From Sphingobium sp. 66-54 (GTDB lineage: Bacteria > Pseudomonadota > Alphaproteobacteria > Sphingomonadales > Sphingomonadaceae), in the NCBI GenBank assembly GCA_001899715.1, contig MKWI01000006.1, positions 611,325-675,324 on the forward strand: 64,000 bases of DNA, written 5' to 3'. Both the position numbers and the translations under genes were made by a program. Positions 28,205 to 37,906 of the stretch are shown one piece after another (within the stretch, counting starts at the first letter, position 1; the number at the start of each line of letters is the position of its first letter). The notes under the pieces are model-generated. The model was not told the DNA's origin. It made no database searches and worked only from the letters and a program-made list of their open reading frames with translations.

Positions 28205-29785
28205 ATGACCCTTCCATCCCGCCGCACCTTCGCGATCATCGCCCACCCGGACGCCGGCAAGACCACCCTCACCGAGAAATTGCTGCTCGCCGGCGGCGCC
28301 ATCCACCTCGCCGGCGAGGTGAAGGCGCGCGGCGCCAACCGGCGCGCCCGCTCCGACTGGCTGAAGATCGAGCAGCAGCGCGGCATCTCCGTCACCTCCT
28401 CGGTGATGACCTTTGAGCGCACCGATGCGAGCGGCGACATCGTCACCTTCAACCTGCTCGATACGCCGGGCCACGAGGATTTCTCGGAAGATACCTACCG
28501 CACGCTCACCGCCGTCGATTCGGCGATCATGGTGATCGACGCGGCGAAGGGCATCGAGCCGCAGACGCTCAAGCTGTTCGAGGTGTGCCGGTTGCGCTCG
28601 GTGCCGATCATCACCTTCATCAACAAGGTGGACCGCGAGGGGCGCGATCCCTTCGCGCTGCTCGATGAGGTGGCGGATGCGCTGGCGCTGGACGTGTGCC
28701 CGATGAGCTGGCCGGTCGGCATGGGCGGCGCGTTCGAGGGCATCTACGATTTCGCTACCCGCCGCCTGTTCCAGCCGGAGGGGCCGAGCAAGGAGTGCGA
28801 CGGCCGCTTCGTCCAGCTCAGCGGACTGGACGATCCCAAGCTCGCCGATCTGCTCTCGCCGGACGGCCTCGCACAGCTCCACGAGGAGGCCGAGCTGGCG
28901 CAGGGCGGCTATGCCCCGTTCGATCTCGCCGCCTATCGCCATGGCGACCTGACGCCGGTCTATTTCGGCTCGGCGCTCAAGAATTTCGGCATCGCCGAGC
29001 TGATCGAGGCGATCTCCGCCCACGCCCCGCCGCCGCGGCCACAGCCTGCGGACCCTGCCCCGGTTGCACCTGAGCGCGGCGACGTGACCGGGTTCATCTT
29101 CAAGGTGCAGGCGAACATGGACCCGCAGCATCGCGATCGCATCGCCTTCATGCGCCTGTGCTCGGGCAGGTTCCGGCGCGGCATGAAGCTCATCCCGTCC
29201 GGCACCGGCAAGCCCATCGCCATCCATTCGCCGATTCTGTTCTTTGCGCAGGACCGCGAGATTGCCGACGAGGCGTTCCCCGGCGACATCATCGGCATTC
29301 CCAACCACGGCACGTTGCGGGTGGGGGACAGCCTCTCGGAGAAGGCGGACGTGCGCTTCACCGGCCTGCCCAATTTCGCGCCCGAGATCCTGCGCCGCAT
29401 CGCGCTCAAGGACCCGACCAAGACCAAGCAGCTCCGCAAGGCGCTCGACGATCTGAGCGAAGAGGGCGTCATCCAGGTCTTCTACCCGGAGATCGGCAGC
29501 CAGTGGATTATCGGCGTGGTCGGCCAGCTCCAGCTCGACGTGCTCGTCTCGCGGCTGGAGGCGGAATATAAGGTGGCGGCCGCGCTGGAGCCGGCGCCGT
29601 TCGACACCGCCCGCTGGCTCGGCGGCAATGCGGCGACTATCGAGGCGTTCGGGTCGATCAACCGCTCCAACATGGCTCGCGATCGGGACGACAATCCGGT
29701 CTTCCTCGCGCGGTCGGCATGGGATGTCGGTTATCAGGCCGAGCGCAACCCGGAGATCGCCTTCAACGCCACGCGCGAGCGGTAG
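28205..29785 (+). CDS. prfC: Peptide chain release factor 3
   Basis: A 526-residue GTPase that recycles RF1/RF2 after termination. It opens RRTFAIIAHPDAGKTTLTEK (P-loop) and has EQQRGISVTSSVM (switch I), DTPGHEDFSEDTYRTL (G3) and ITFINKVDREGRDP (G4 NKxD). The RF3-specific C-terminal blocks VNPQ-type ANMDPQHRDRIAFMRLCSGRF and LKDPTKTKQLRKALDDLSEEG follow. RF3 is patchily distributed in alphaproteobacteria, so its presence is worth noting. The ATG at 28205 fits the family start. Confidence 0.96.
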   Translation: MTLPSRRTFAIIAHPDAGKTTLTEKLLLAGGAIHLAGEVKARGANRRARSDWLKIEQQRGISVTSSVMTFERTDASGDIVTFNLLDTPGHEDFSEDTYRTLTAVDSAIMVIDAAKGIEPQTLKLFEVCRLRSVPIITFINKVDREGRDPFALLDEVADALALDVCPMSWPVGMGGAFEGIYDFATRRLFQPEGPSKECDGRFVQLSGLDDPKLADLLSPDGLAQLHEEAELAQGGYAPFDLAAYRHGDLTPVYFGSALKNFGIAELIEAISAHAPPPRPQPADPAPVAPERGDVTGFIFKVQANMDPQHRDRIAFMRLCSGRFRRGMKLIPSGTGKPIAIHSPILFFAQDREIADEAFPGDIIGIPNHGTLRVGDSLSEKADVRFTGLPNFAPEILRRIALKDPTKTKQLRKALDDLSEEGVIQVFYPEIGSQWIIGVVGQLQLDVLVSRLEAEYKVAAALEPAPFDTARWLGGNAATIEAFGSINRSNMARDRDDNPVFLARSAWDVGYQAERNPEIAFNATRER

Positions 29786-29790
29786 GGGCT

Positions 29791-29870
29791 TGTGTTCCTG
29801 CGAAAGCAGGAACCCAGGGCGATAGGGAAGTGCGGCTGGGCCCTGGGCTCCTGCCTGCGCAGAAGCACAT
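29791..29870. repeat. Two-arm GCTCCTGC/GCAGGAGC palindromic repeat (copy 6)
   Basis: TGTGTTCCTGCGAAAGCAGG then AACCCAGGGC on the left; CCCTGGGCTCCTGCCTGCGC then AGAAGCACA on the right. It stands directly after the prfC stop codon, just outside the convergent ccoS end. Confidence 0.85.
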
Positions 29871-29894
29871 CGCTCTTAGTGAGCGGCCCCAGCC

Positions 29895-30050
29895 CTACCC
29901 CCTCGGTCCCTCGTCATCGTCGATCAGGATGCGCATCGCCGCGCCGTCCGGGTCGTCATACTGCCCGGCGCGCAGCGACCAGAGGAAGGCGACAAGGCCG
30001 CCCATGCCGAACAGCAGCGCCAGCGGGATGAGGATGAGCAGCCCGTTCAC
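29895..30050 (-). CDS. ccoS: cbb3 oxidase maturation protein CcoS
   Basis: A 51-residue single-pass membrane protein. It starts with GTG (30048-30050), which overlaps the ccoI stop as GTGA. The sequence opens VNGLLILIPLALLFGMGGLVAFLWSL, one membrane helix, followed by the conserved GQYDDPDGAAMRIL segment that defines the CcoS/FixS family and an acidic tail. CcoS is needed to insert heme and copper into the cbb3 oxidase. It closes the ccoNOQP-GHIS cluster. Confidence 0.9.
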   Translation of the reverse strand: MNGLLILIPLALLFGMGGLVAFLWSLRAGQYDDPDGAAMRILIDDDEGPRG

Positions 30051-32194
30051 TTGACCGCCCAGCGCAGCCGCAGCGAGTTGGCGACGACGATCAGCGAGCT
30101 GGTGGACATCGCCACTGCGGCGATCAGTGGCGTCACCAGCCCGGCCATGGCGAGCGGCACCGCGAACACATTATAGGTGACGGCGAGGCCGATATTCTGC
30201 CGCACCACCCGCATCGCCGCCCGCGCGGCACGCACCGCGCGCGGCAGGCCGAGCAGGCTGTCGCCGAGGAACACGATGTCCGCCGCCTGCTGCCCCACGT
30301 CGCTGGCCGAGGCCGGCGCCATCGAGACATGGGCGGCCGCCAGCGCCGGGCCGTCGTTCAAGCCGTCGCCGATCATCAGCGGCCGGTGCCCGGCGGCGAT
30401 TGCCTGCTCAAGCACCGCCATCTTGTCGGCAGGGCGCATGTCGCCCTCGCCCGCGATACCGAGCTGGTCGGCAACGGTGTTCACCGCCTCGCCCCGGTCG
30501 CCGGACATGATCCGCGCCGGCAGGCCGAGCGCCTTGAGCTGCGCCAGTGCCTCCGCCGCATCCGGCCGCAGCGCGTCGGCGAAACGGATGACGATGGGTG
30601 CGCCCTCGCCCAGATCGAGCGCCACCGCCGCGCGATCGTCGCCGGCCTGCCCCGCAAGCTCATTCTCGCGCGGGCGGCGCAGCGCTACGGGCTGCCCCTG
30701 ATAGCGCGCCGTCACGCCTTCGCCCGGCGTCTCGGCGATCTCGTCCAGCGCGGCCGGTTGCGTCCCCAGCCCGGTCAGCGCCTGCCGCAGCGCGATGGAG
30801 AGCGGGTGGCGGCTCGCCATGGCCAGCGCCAGCGCGATGCCGCGCCTCGCCTCGGGGATCGCTGCCACGCCTTCCGCCACCGGGCGGCCCAAAGTCAGCG
30901 TGCCGGTCTTGTCGAGCAGCGCCATGTCGGCCTGCGCCAGCCGTTCGAGCGCGCTGCCGTCCTTCACCAGCAGCCCCTTGCCCATCATCGTGCCGGAGAC
31001 GACCACCTGCGCCACCGGCACCGCCAGACCTAGCGCGCAGGGGCAGGTGATGATGAGCACGGCGATGGCGACGAGGATGGACTGGTGCCAGCCCGCCCCG
31101 GCAATCATCCAGCCGGCGAAGCTGAGCGCCGCCAGCGTATGCACGAACGGCGCGTAGAGCCGGCTGGCGCGGTCGGCCAGCCGCACGTAGCGGGACTTGG
31201 CCTGCGTCGCGCTCTCCATCAGCCGGGCGATCTCGGCGATGGCGCGCGCCTCGCCCACCGCCGTCACCCGCAGCGTCACCGGCGCGTCGAGGTTGAGCGT
31301 GCCCGCCGCCGCCTTGCTGCCCTCGCCCAGCGTCACAGGCGCGCTTTCGCCGGTGAGCAGCGAGAGGTCGAACCGGCTGCGCCCGCTCTCGATCGTGCCG
31401 TCCGCCGCCAGCCGCTCGCCCGCGGCGATCAGCAGCCGGTCGCCGACCGCCAGATCCTCCGCCGTGACCCACTGGCTGGAGCCGTCCGCCGCCAGCCGCA
31501 TCGCGCCGGTGGCGGTGCGCCGCACCAGCGCCTCGGCACCGCTCGCCGCGCGGCTGCGCATCATCTCGTCGAGAACGCGCCCGGCGAGGAGGAAGGCGAG
31601 CAGGGTCAGCGCGCCGTCGAACCAGGCGTGCTCGCCGTCGACGATGGTCTCGTAGAGGCTCAGCCCCGTCGCCATCAGCACGCCGATGGAGATGGGCACG
31701 TCCATATTGGTGGTGCGCGCCCGCAGCGCCTTCCATGCGGAGGCGAAGAACGGCCGCCCGGCATAGGCGACGGCGGGAATCGCGATGGCCGCCGAAATCC
31801 AGTGGAACAGGTGGCGCGCGCTGCCGTCCGCTCCGGACCAGATGGAGACCGAGAGCAGCATGACGTTCATCGCCGCGAAGGCCGCCACGGCGAGCGCGCG
31901 GATCAGCGGGGTCAGCGTCGCGCTGCGCTGGTTGGTCGGTGCGTTATGGAGGGCCTGCGCCTCGAAGCCGATGCTGTCGAAGGCGCGGATCAGCTCCGGC
32001 TCGGAGAGGGCCGGGCCATGGCTCACCGCCACGGTGCGGGTGGAGAAGTTGACCCGCGCGCCACGCACGCCGGGTTGCTGGGGCAGCAGCCGCTCGATCT
32101 TGGCGATGCAGCCCGCGCAATGCATGTCCGGCACCGCGAAGCGCGTTTCCACCGGCTCGCCGGTCCAGCGCTCGTCCGTGGGTTCGTAGGTCAT
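30047..32194 (-). CDS. ccoI: Copper-exporting P1B-type ATPase CcoI/FixI
   Basis: A 715-residue Cu(I)-transporting ATPase that supplies copper for the cbb3 oxidase CuB centre. It has an N-terminal heavy-metal domain with the MHCAGCIAKIERLL CxxC motif, then eight predicted helices with CPCALGLA in the sixth. The phosphorylation loop DKTGTLTLG, SRHPLSIAL (HP motif) and the hinge GDGLNDGPALAAA are all present. It overlaps ccoH upstream by ATGA and ccoS downstream by GTGA. A general copper-efflux role is less likely given this context. Confidence 0.95.
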   Translation of the reverse strand: MTYEPTDERWTGEPVETRFAVPDMHCAGCIAKIERLLPQQPGVRGARVNFSTRTVAVSHGPALSEPELIRAFDSIGFEAQALHNAPTNQRSATLTPLIRALAVAAFAAMNVMLLSVSIWSGADGSARHLFHWISAAIAIPAVAYAGRPFFASAWKALRARTTNMDVPISIGVLMATGLSLYETIVDGEHAWFDGALTLLAFLLAGRVLDEMMRSRAASGAEALVRRTATGAMRLAADGSSQWVTAEDLAVGDRLLIAAGERLAADGTIESGRSRFDLSLLTGESAPVTLGEGSKAAAGTLNLDAPVTLRVTAVGEARAIAEIARLMESATQAKSRYVRLADRASRLYAPFVHTLAALSFAGWMIAGAGWHQSILVAIAVLIITCPCALGLAVPVAQVVVSGTMMGKGLLVKDGSALERLAQADMALLDKTGTLTLGRPVAEGVAAIPEARRGIALALAMASRHPLSIALRQALTGLGTQPAALDEIAETPGEGVTARYQGQPVALRRPRENELAGQAGDDRAAVALDLGEGAPIVIRFADALRPDAAEALAQLKALGLPARIMSGDRGEAVNTVADQLGIAGEGDMRPADKMAVLEQAIAAGHRPLMIGDGLNDGPALAAAHVSMAPASASDVGQQAADIVFLGDSLLGLPRAVRAARAAMRVVRQNIGLAVTYNVFAVPLAMAGLVTPLIAAVAMSTSSLIVVANSLRLRWAVK

Positions 32195-32664
32195 TGCAGG
32201 TCGACGATCCGGTTGAGGGTCTGCCCGTGCGCCTCGGCGCGCAGGTGGATGATCCAGCGCCCGGCCGGCAACGGCTCCCGGCTTTCATAGCGCCCATCGC
32301 CCGCCGCGCGGAAGGTCAGTATGCGCTCGGGCAGGCGGCCGAGCGGGTGGCGGGCGTGCGCGGTGACATGGGCGTCCGTCAGCGGTGCGCCGTCGCTGCC
32401 TAGCGTCACCGCCAGCCGGTCGCCGGGGCCGCGCGCCGCGTCCAGCGTCCACCCCAGCGCCTTTTCCTCGCGCGCCTTCTCCAGCCAGCCGTTGAATTTC
32501 TGGCTGGCGACATAGCTGTTGTCGACCACCAGCCCGCCGAAGGTCGAGGTGGCGAACCACGCCATCACCAGATTGACGGCGATCACCACGCCGAAAAAGC
32601 TGATGAGGATGGCGGCCATGTGCCGTCCCGTGAACGTGCGTGCTTGCCGTGTCTTGCCCGTCAT
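32191..32664 (-). CDS. ccoH: cbb3 oxidase assembly protein CcoH/FixH
   Basis: A 157-residue membrane-anchored protein. Residues about 17-38 are one helix (AAILISFFGVVIAVNLVMAWFA), followed by the FixH-family periplasmic region with NSYVASQKFNGWLEKAREE and a closing beta-sandwich ending in GRWIIHLRAEAHGQTLNRIVDL. CcoH associates with CcoN during assembly. It overlaps both ccoG and ccoI by ATGA. Confidence 0.92.
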   Translation of the reverse strand: MTGKTRQARTFTGRHMAAILISFFGVVIAVNLVMAWFATSTFGGLVVDNSYVASQKFNGWLEKAREEKALGWTLDAARGPGDRLAVTLGSDGAPLTDAHVTAHARHPLGRLPERILTFRAAGDGRYESREPLPAGRWIIHLRAEAHGQTLNRIVDLQ

Positions 32665-34109
32665 TTTCCTGCCTCCGGCCGGACGAAGCTATCCTCATCC
32701 TGCGCGCTTTCCTCGGGTGAGTCGATGGCGTGCAGGGTGAAGCTGAAATCCTCGCGCGCCGCCCCGCTCGCGGGCGCGACCACATAGACGCGCTCCTTGC
32801 GGACCTGGTCGGGGGAGACGTCGAAGCGGATGGTGCGCGCCGCCTGATCGCGCGTGCCGCCCTCGGCCCACATCAGGCCGCCGGGCAGCCCGTCGAGCGT
32901 CACCTGCATGGCGCGCGGGCGGCTCTCCATGTTGCTGAGCTTGATGAGATAGGCGTTGCGGATCGCGCCATCGGAGAGGCGCACATATTCCGGGTTGCGG
33001 TCCGCGTCGGCGGAGAGGGCGATGCGCGTGCGGTTGCCCAGCGCCAGCAGCATGGCGAGGCCGATGCCGGCCCAGATGCCGAAATAGACGAGTGTGCGCG
33101 GGCGGAACAGCGTCCTGAGCACCGGCGTCGGCGTCTCGCCGCGCATCTCCTTCTCGCAATCCAGTTCGGTCGCATAGTCAATGAGGCCGCGCGGCCGGCC
33201 GATCTGCGCCATCACCTTGTCGCACGCGTCGATGCACAGCGCGCAGGTGATGCAGCCGATCTGCGGCCCTTCGCGAATGTCGATGCCGGTCGGGCAGACC
33301 TGCACGCATTGCAGGCAGTCGATGCAGTCGCCGAATGCCTCGCCCTCCTCCTCGGCGCGCTTCTTGCCATGGCTGCGCGGTTCGCCGCGCCAGTGCTTGT
33401 AGGTGACGATCAGCGATTTCTCGTCGAGCATCGCGCTCTGGATGCGCGGCCACGGGCACATGTAGATGCATACCTGCTCGCGCATGAACCCGCCGAGGAT
33501 GAAGGTGGTCATCATGAGCAGGAAGGTGGTGGCGTAGGCGACGAAATGCGCCTGCCCGGTCCAGAAATCGTGCTGGAGCGTCGGCGCGTCGGCGAAGTAG
33601 AAGATCCACGCGCCGCCGGTGAGGAAGGAGATGCCGAGCCACACCGCCCATTTGCGCAGCCGCTTCCACAGCTTGCCGAGCGTCCACGGCGCGCGTTCCA
33701 GCTTCATCTGGGCGTTGCGGTCGCCGTCGAGGAAGCGCTCGACATGCTGGAACAGGTCGGTCCACACCGTCTGCGGGCAGGCATAGCCGCACCAGGCGCG
33801 CCCCACCGCCGAGGTGACGAGGAACAGGCCGATGCCCGCCATGATGAGCAGGCCGGCGATATAATAGAATTCCTGCGGCCAGATCTCGATCGAGAACATG
33901 TAGAAGCGCCGGTTGGCGAGGTCGACCAGCACCGCCTGATCGGGCGCGTGCGGTCCCCGGTCCCAGCGGATCCACGGCGTGCCCCAGTAGATGGCGAGCG
34001 TCACCGCCATGACGACCCATTTGAAGCGGCGGAACGGCCCGTCGACCTGCTTGGGGAAGACGGCCTTGCGCTTCTCGTAGAAGCCCGGCGTTTTGCTTTG
34101 GTCAGTCAC
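32661..34109 (-). CDS. ccoG: cbb3 oxidase accessory iron-sulfur protein CcoG/FixG/RdxA
   Basis: A 482-residue membrane protein with about five helices and two ferredoxin-type 4Fe-4S motifs (CIDCLQCVQVCPTG and CITCALCIDACDKV). The family segments AWCGYACPQTVWTDLF and MCPWPRIQSAMLD are present. The C-terminal 120 residues form the periplasmic IG-like domain. Relatives reduce Cu(II) for cbb3 maturation. The start is taken as GTG 34109 (VTDQSKTPGFYEKRK); upstream frame is Arg-rich and without family support. Confidence 0.94.
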   Translation of the reverse strand: MTDQSKTPGFYEKRKAVFPKQVDGPFRRFKWVVMAVTLAIYWGTPWIRWDRGPHAPDQAVLVDLANRRFYMFSIEIWPQEFYYIAGLLIMAGIGLFLVTSAVGRAWCGYACPQTVWTDLFQHVERFLDGDRNAQMKLERAPWTLGKLWKRLRKWAVWLGISFLTGGAWIFYFADAPTLQHDFWTGQAHFVAYATTFLLMMTTFILGGFMREQVCIYMCPWPRIQSAMLDEKSLIVTYKHWRGEPRSHGKKRAEEEGEAFGDCIDCLQCVQVCPTGIDIREGPQIGCITCALCIDACDKVMAQIGRPRGLIDYATELDCEKEMRGETPTPVLRTLFRPRTLVYFGIWAGIGLAMLLALGNRTRIALSADADRNPEYVRLSDGAIRNAYLIKLSNMESRPRAMQVTLDGLPGGLMWAEGGTRDQAARTIRFDVSPDQVRKERVYVVAPASGAAREDFSFTLHAIDSPEESAQDEDSFVRPEAGK

Positions 34110-34141
34110 ATCATTCGTCCGCGTGGTCTGGGTCTCCCGGC

Positions 34142-34162
34142 GGCGCCGTCCCGCGCGGCGCC
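34142..34162 (-). promoter_or_regulatory. Intercistronic hairpin between ccoP and ccoG
   Basis: GGCGCCG pairs with CGGCGCC around a 7-base loop, inside the only sizeable gap (133 bases) of the cco cluster. With no T-tract it is more likely an RNA processing or attenuation point between the structural and assembly genes than a full terminator. Confidence 0.35.
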
Positions 34163-34242
34163 TCGCGCGGCGGCGCTTGCCCAAGGAACCCGGACGAACC
34201 ACGAACGACCGGGCGCATGCAGGCAGCGCCGCCCGAGCGGTA

Positions 34243-35193
34243 TCACTGCGTGGTCGGCGTTGCGGGCGTCCCCTGCGGCGTCGCCTCGGCGGTCTGCGTG
34301 GCCGCATCGGGTGCGGGCGTGGCTTCGCCGCCGCCCAGCCCGTGCACATAGGCCGCCAGCATCTTGATCGTCACCGGATCGAGCCGGTGGCCCCAGGCTG
34401 GCATCACGCCCTGCCGCCCGCCGCCGACCGTTTCCTGGAGCGCCGCGCGGTCGCCGCCGAACAGCCAGATGCCGTCGGTCAGATTAGGCGCGCCGAACTG
34501 GCGTAGGCCCTTGCCGTCCGCCCCGTGGCAGGCCGCGCAATTATCCGCGAAGACCTGCGCGCCGCGCCGCGCCGAGGCGCTCGGCTTCTCCTGCCCACTG
34601 ATGACACGGACATGGGAGATCGCGTCCTGCACTTGCGCCGGGCTCAGCATCTGGTCGCGGATGAAGGCCGGCATCATGCCGGCATGGGTCTCCGCCACGT
34701 CCGGGTTTCGCGCGCCGTAGGTGATGGTATATTCGATCGCCTTGAGGTCGCCGCCCCACAGCCAGTCGTCGTCGTTGAGGTTGGGGTAGCCCTTGGAGCC
34801 GGCCGCGCCGGAGCCGTGGCACTGCACGCAATGCACGCGGAACGCCGCCGCGCCGCCCTGCACGGCCGCGCGCATCAGGTCCGGCCGCGCCGGCAGCTGC
34901 TCGATCGGCGTGGCGGCGATGGCGGAGAGGATCGGCGCCTTGCGCGCCGCGTCCGCCGCGATCTCCTTCTCCAGCGCGCCCCGGCTGCTCCAGTTCCACA
35001 GCCCCTTGCTGCTGTCGTGGATCAGCGGGAAGGCCGGATAGACGATCACATAGCCGATGGAAAAGACGATGCTGGCGTAGAAGGTCCACAGCCACCAGCG
35101 CGGCATCGGCGTATCGAGTTCCTCGATGCCGTCCCATTCGTGGCCCACCGTCTGGGTGCCGGTGGCCTGGTCGATGCGCTTGTTCTCAGCCAT
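34243..35193 (-). CDS. ccoP: cbb3 oxidase diheme cytochrome c subunit CcoP
   Basis: A 316-residue subunit III that passes electrons from cytochrome c to CcoO/CcoN. The N-terminus has GIEELDTPMPRWWLWTFYASI, the conserved periplasm-facing motif and membrane helix. Two c-type heme sites follow, CVQCHGSG (about residue 120) and CAACHGADG (about residue 217), with likely axial methionines in the MMPAF and MPAWG segments. The C-terminal 35 residues are Ala/Thr/Pro-rich. It overlaps ccoQ by eight bases. Confidence 0.96.
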   Translation of the reverse strand: MAENKRIDQATGTQTVGHEWDGIEELDTPMPRWWLWTFYASIVFSIGYVIVYPAFPLIHDSSKGLWNWSSRGALEKEIAADAARKAPILSAIAATPIEQLPARPDLMRAAVQGGAAAFRVHCVQCHGSGAAGSKGYPNLNDDDWLWGGDLKAIEYTITYGARNPDVAETHAGMMPAFIRDQMLSPAQVQDAISHVRVISGQEKPSASARRGAQVFADNCAACHGADGKGLRQFGAPNLTDGIWLFGGDRAALQETVGGGRQGVMPAWGHRLDPVTIKMLAAYVHGLGGGEATPAPDAATQTAEATPQGTPATPTTQ

Positions 35194-35374
35194 GGGTCTT
35201 GTCCCCCTCGCCGGCCTGCGGCGTCTCGTCCTCGGCGAAGATCATGGTCGCGGCCTGCTCGTTGCGGCGGCGCGCGCCGGGGCGGAATGCCCAGGCGACG
35301 AAGGTGAGATAGACGAGCAGCATGGCCGCGAGGCCGTAGCTGTCGGCGAAATGGCGCAGCTCGTTGTAGCTCAT
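35186..35374 (-). CDS. ccoQ: cbb3 oxidase subunit CcoQ
   Basis: A 62-residue single-helix protein: [18 protein letters not shown] then [19 protein letters not shown], the typical CcoQ helix and stop-transfer. CcoQ stabilises the oxidase complex. Its start overlaps the ccoO stop by ATGA, and its end overlaps the ccoP start. Confidence 0.9.
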   Translation of the reverse strand: MSYNELRHFADSYGLAAMLLVYLTFVAWAFRPGARRRNEQAATMIFAEDETPQAGEGDKTHG

Positions 35375-36105
35375 CGCTGCATCTCCTGCGGCGCCGCGCT
35401 CTCGAAGTCGACAAGCGTGCCGAGCATCTGGAGATAGGCCACCAGCGCGTCCATCTCGGTCAGGCGCGCGGGGTTGCCGTCAAAATCGCGCACCTGCGCC
35501 TTGGGGTAGCGCTTGACGAGGTCGGCGCTGTCCGCGTCCGGGTCGGCCTGCGCGCGCAGATCGGCCTCGGCCTGCTTCAGGTCGTCGTCGGTATAGGGCA
35601 CGCCCACCGCGCGCATGGTCTTGAGATGCGCGGTCATGTCGCCGGCCTTGAGGTCGCGGTCGGCGAGGAAGGCGTAGCCCGGCATGATCGATTCGGGCAC
35701 CACGCTGCGCGGGTCGATGAGGTGCTGCACGTGCCACTCGTCCGAGTAGCGCTTGCCGACGCGGGCAAGGTCCGGCCCGGTGCGCTTGGAGCCCCACTGG
35801 AAGGGGTGGTCGTACATGCTCTCGGCCGCCAGGCTGTAGTGGCCATAGCGCTCCACCTCGTCGCGGAACGGGCGGATCATCTGGCTGTGGCAGTTGTAGC
35901 AGCCCTCGCGGATGTAGATGTTGCGCCCCGCCAGCTCCAGCGGGGTGTAGGGGCGCATCCCCTCCACCTTCTCGATCGTGTTGTCGATCCAGAACAGCGG
36001 AGCGATTTCCACGATGCCGCCGATCGCCACGGCGATGAAGGCGCCGACGCCGAGCAGCGTCACGTTGCGTTCGAGTTTGCGGTGCTTGTCAGCAAAGCTG
36101 GACAT
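35371..36105 (-). CDS. ccoO: cbb3 oxidase monoheme cytochrome c subunit CcoO
   Basis: A 244-residue subunit II. One N-terminal helix ([20 protein letters not shown]) anchors it. The heme c motif [11 protein letters not shown] (GCYNCH) lies near residue 70, and [16 protein letters not shown] and YLQMLGT segments follow. It takes electrons from CcoP. It is separated from ccoN by a 13-base gap. Confidence 0.95.
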   Translation of the reverse strand: MSSFADKHRKLERNVTLLGVGAFIAVAIGGIVEIAPLFWIDNTIEKVEGMRPYTPLELAGRNIYIREGCYNCHSQMIRPFRDEVERYGHYSLAAESMYDHPFQWGSKRTGPDLARVGKRYSDEWHVQHLIDPRSVVPESIMPGYAFLADRDLKAGDMTAHLKTMRAVGVPYTDDDLKQAEADLRAQADPDADSADLVKRYPKAQVRDFDGNPARLTEMDALVAYLQMLGTLVDFESAAPQEMQR

Positions 36106-36118
36106 GATGGGCCAGTCC

Positions 36119-37786
36119 TTATTCGGCAGGTGTGGCGGCGGGGCGGGGGGCGATCGGCCGGTCTCTCGCCGGATCGAACGCGGCGTCGCTCATGGGCGCT
36201 TCTTCGCGCAGGTCGCCCCTGATGGTGCGCCACACGTTGACGACCATGATGACGCCGCCGGCAAGATAGAGCACGCCGCCGAGCGCGCGGATCAGGTAGA
36301 GCGGGAACATCGCCCTGACTGTGTCCGAGAAGGCATAGACGAGGTAGCCGTCCGCGCCATATTCGCGCCACATCAGGCCCTGCATGATGCCCGCGACCCA
36401 CATCGACGCGGCGTAGAAGACGATGCCGAGCGTCGCCAGCCAGAAGTGCCAGTTGACCATGCGCAGCGAATAGAGGCGCTGCCGGTTCCACAGGCGCGGC
36501 GTCAGATAATAGACGGCGGCGAACGAGATCATGCCGTTCCACCCCAGCGCGCCGGCATGAACGTGGCCGATCGTCCACTCGGTATAGTGGGAGAGCGAGT
36601 TGACCGCCTTGATCGAGAGCAGCGGCCCTTCGAAGGTGGCCATGCCGTAGAAGGCAAGCGCCATCACCATCATGCGGATGATCGGGTCGGTGCGCACCTT
36701 GTCCCAGGCGCCGTTCAGCGTCATCAGGCCGTTTATCATGCCGCCCCAGCTTGGCATCCACAGCATGACCGAGAAGACCATGCCCAGCGTCTGCGCCCAG
36801 TCGGGCAGCGCGGTGTAGTGGAGGTGGTGCGGGCCCGCCCAGATGTAGAGGAAGATCAGCGACCAGAAGTGCAGGATCGAGAGCCGATAGCTGTAGATCG
36901 GCCGCTCGGCCTGCTTGGGCACGAAATAATACATCATCGCGAGGAAGGGGACGGTGAGGAAGAAGGCTACCGCATTGTGCCCGTACCACCATTGCAGCAG
37001 CGCATCCTGCACGCCGGAGAAGGCGCTGTAGCTCTTGGAGCCGAAGATGCTCACCGGCACCGCCAGATTGTTGACGATGTGCAGCATGGCGATGGTGATG
37101 ATGAAGCTGAGGTAGAACCAGTTGGCCACGTAGATATGCGGCTCGCTGCGCTTGACCAGCGTGCCGACGAACACGGCCAGATAGGCGACCCAGACGATGG
37201 TTAGCCACAGGTCGACATACCATTCCGGTTCGGCATATTCGCGCGCGCCGGTGATGCCCATCACATAGCCCGTCGCGGCGAGAACGATGAAGAGCTGGTA
37301 GCCCCAGAAGACGAACCGGGCGAGGCTGGGGAAGGCCAGCCGCGCGCGGCAGGTGCGCTGCACGACATAGAAGCTGCTGGCGATCAGGATGTTTCCGCCG
37401 AACGCAAAGATCACGCCCGATGTGTGCAGCGGCCGCAACCGGCCGAAGCTGGTGAACTCGGAGCCGAGGTTGAGCGCCGGGAAGGTGAGCTGCAAGGCGA
37501 TGAACAGGCCGGCGGCAAAGCCGACGATCGCCCAGAACACCGTGGCGATGACACCCCAGCGGACCGGGTCGTCGTCATAGCGCCCCTCGTCCGGCATCTT
37601 GAGCAGGCCGCGCGCGATGGCGTTATAGTCGGCCTTGCGGAGCGTCGCCCAGCAGGCGATCAGCGCTGCCGCGCAGAGGATGCCCATATGCACGGCATAG
37701 CCGCTGTCCTGCGCGAAGCCGGCGGCGATCAGCGCCACCAACGCAGCAACCAGAAACGCGCCCGCGCGCGCCGTCAAGTCAATCAT
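36119..37786 (-). CDS. ccoN: cbb3 cytochrome c oxidase catalytic subunit CcoN
   Basis: Subunit I of the high-affinity terminal oxidase, which reduces O2 to water and conserves energy at low oxygen. The 555-residue protein has two extra N-terminal helices and then the heme-copper core. Histidine ligands sit in RPLHTSG (heme b), [11 protein letters not shown] and [10 protein letters not shown] (CuB), and [16 protein letters not shown] (heme b3 and b). The second ATG (37786) is preferred over 37792 because AGGGG at 37793-37797 then has a 6-base spacing. A perfect anaerobox lies 72 bases upstream. Confidence 0.97.
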   Translation of the reverse strand: MIDLTARAGAFLVAALVALIAAGFAQDSGYAVHMGILCAAALIACWATLRKADYNAIARGLLKMPDEGRYDDDPVRWGVIATVFWAIVGFAAGLFIALQLTFPALNLGSEFTSFGRLRPLHTSGVIFAFGGNILIASSFYVVQRTCRARLAFPSLARFVFWGYQLFIVLAATGYVMGITGAREYAEPEWYVDLWLTIVWVAYLAVFVGTLVKRSEPHIYVANWFYLSFIITIAMLHIVNNLAVPVSIFGSKSYSAFSGVQDALLQWWYGHNAVAFFLTVPFLAMMYYFVPKQAERPIYSYRLSILHFWSLIFLYIWAGPHHLHYTALPDWAQTLGMVFSVMLWMPSWGGMINGLMTLNGAWDKVRTDPIIRMMVMALAFYGMATFEGPLLSIKAVNSLSHYTEWTIGHVHAGALGWNGMISFAAVYYLTPRLWNRQRLYSLRMVNWHFWLATLGIVFYAASMWVAGIMQGLMWREYGADGYLVYAFSDTVRAMFPLYLIRALGGVLYLAGGVIMVVNVWRTIRGDLREEAPMSDAAFDPARDRPIAPRPAATPAE

Positions 37787-37857
37787 TGTCATCCCCTGGG
37801 AGGCAGCCCGGCGTTATGATCCGCGCGGGGGCGTAGAAATCATTTTGCGTTGCGACA

Positions 37858-37871
37858 TTGATCTCGATCAA
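37858..37871. promoter_or_regulatory. FNR/FixK anaerobox of the cco operon
   Basis: TTGATCTCGATCAA, a perfect match to TTGAT-N4-ATCAA, 72 bases ahead of the ccoN ATG. cbb3 operons are classic FNR/FixK targets, so microaerobic activation is expected. Confidence 0.9.
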
Positions 37872-37906
37872 ATGATGCGATGCACCATTACCTGTGGCCG
37901 TCCGAC

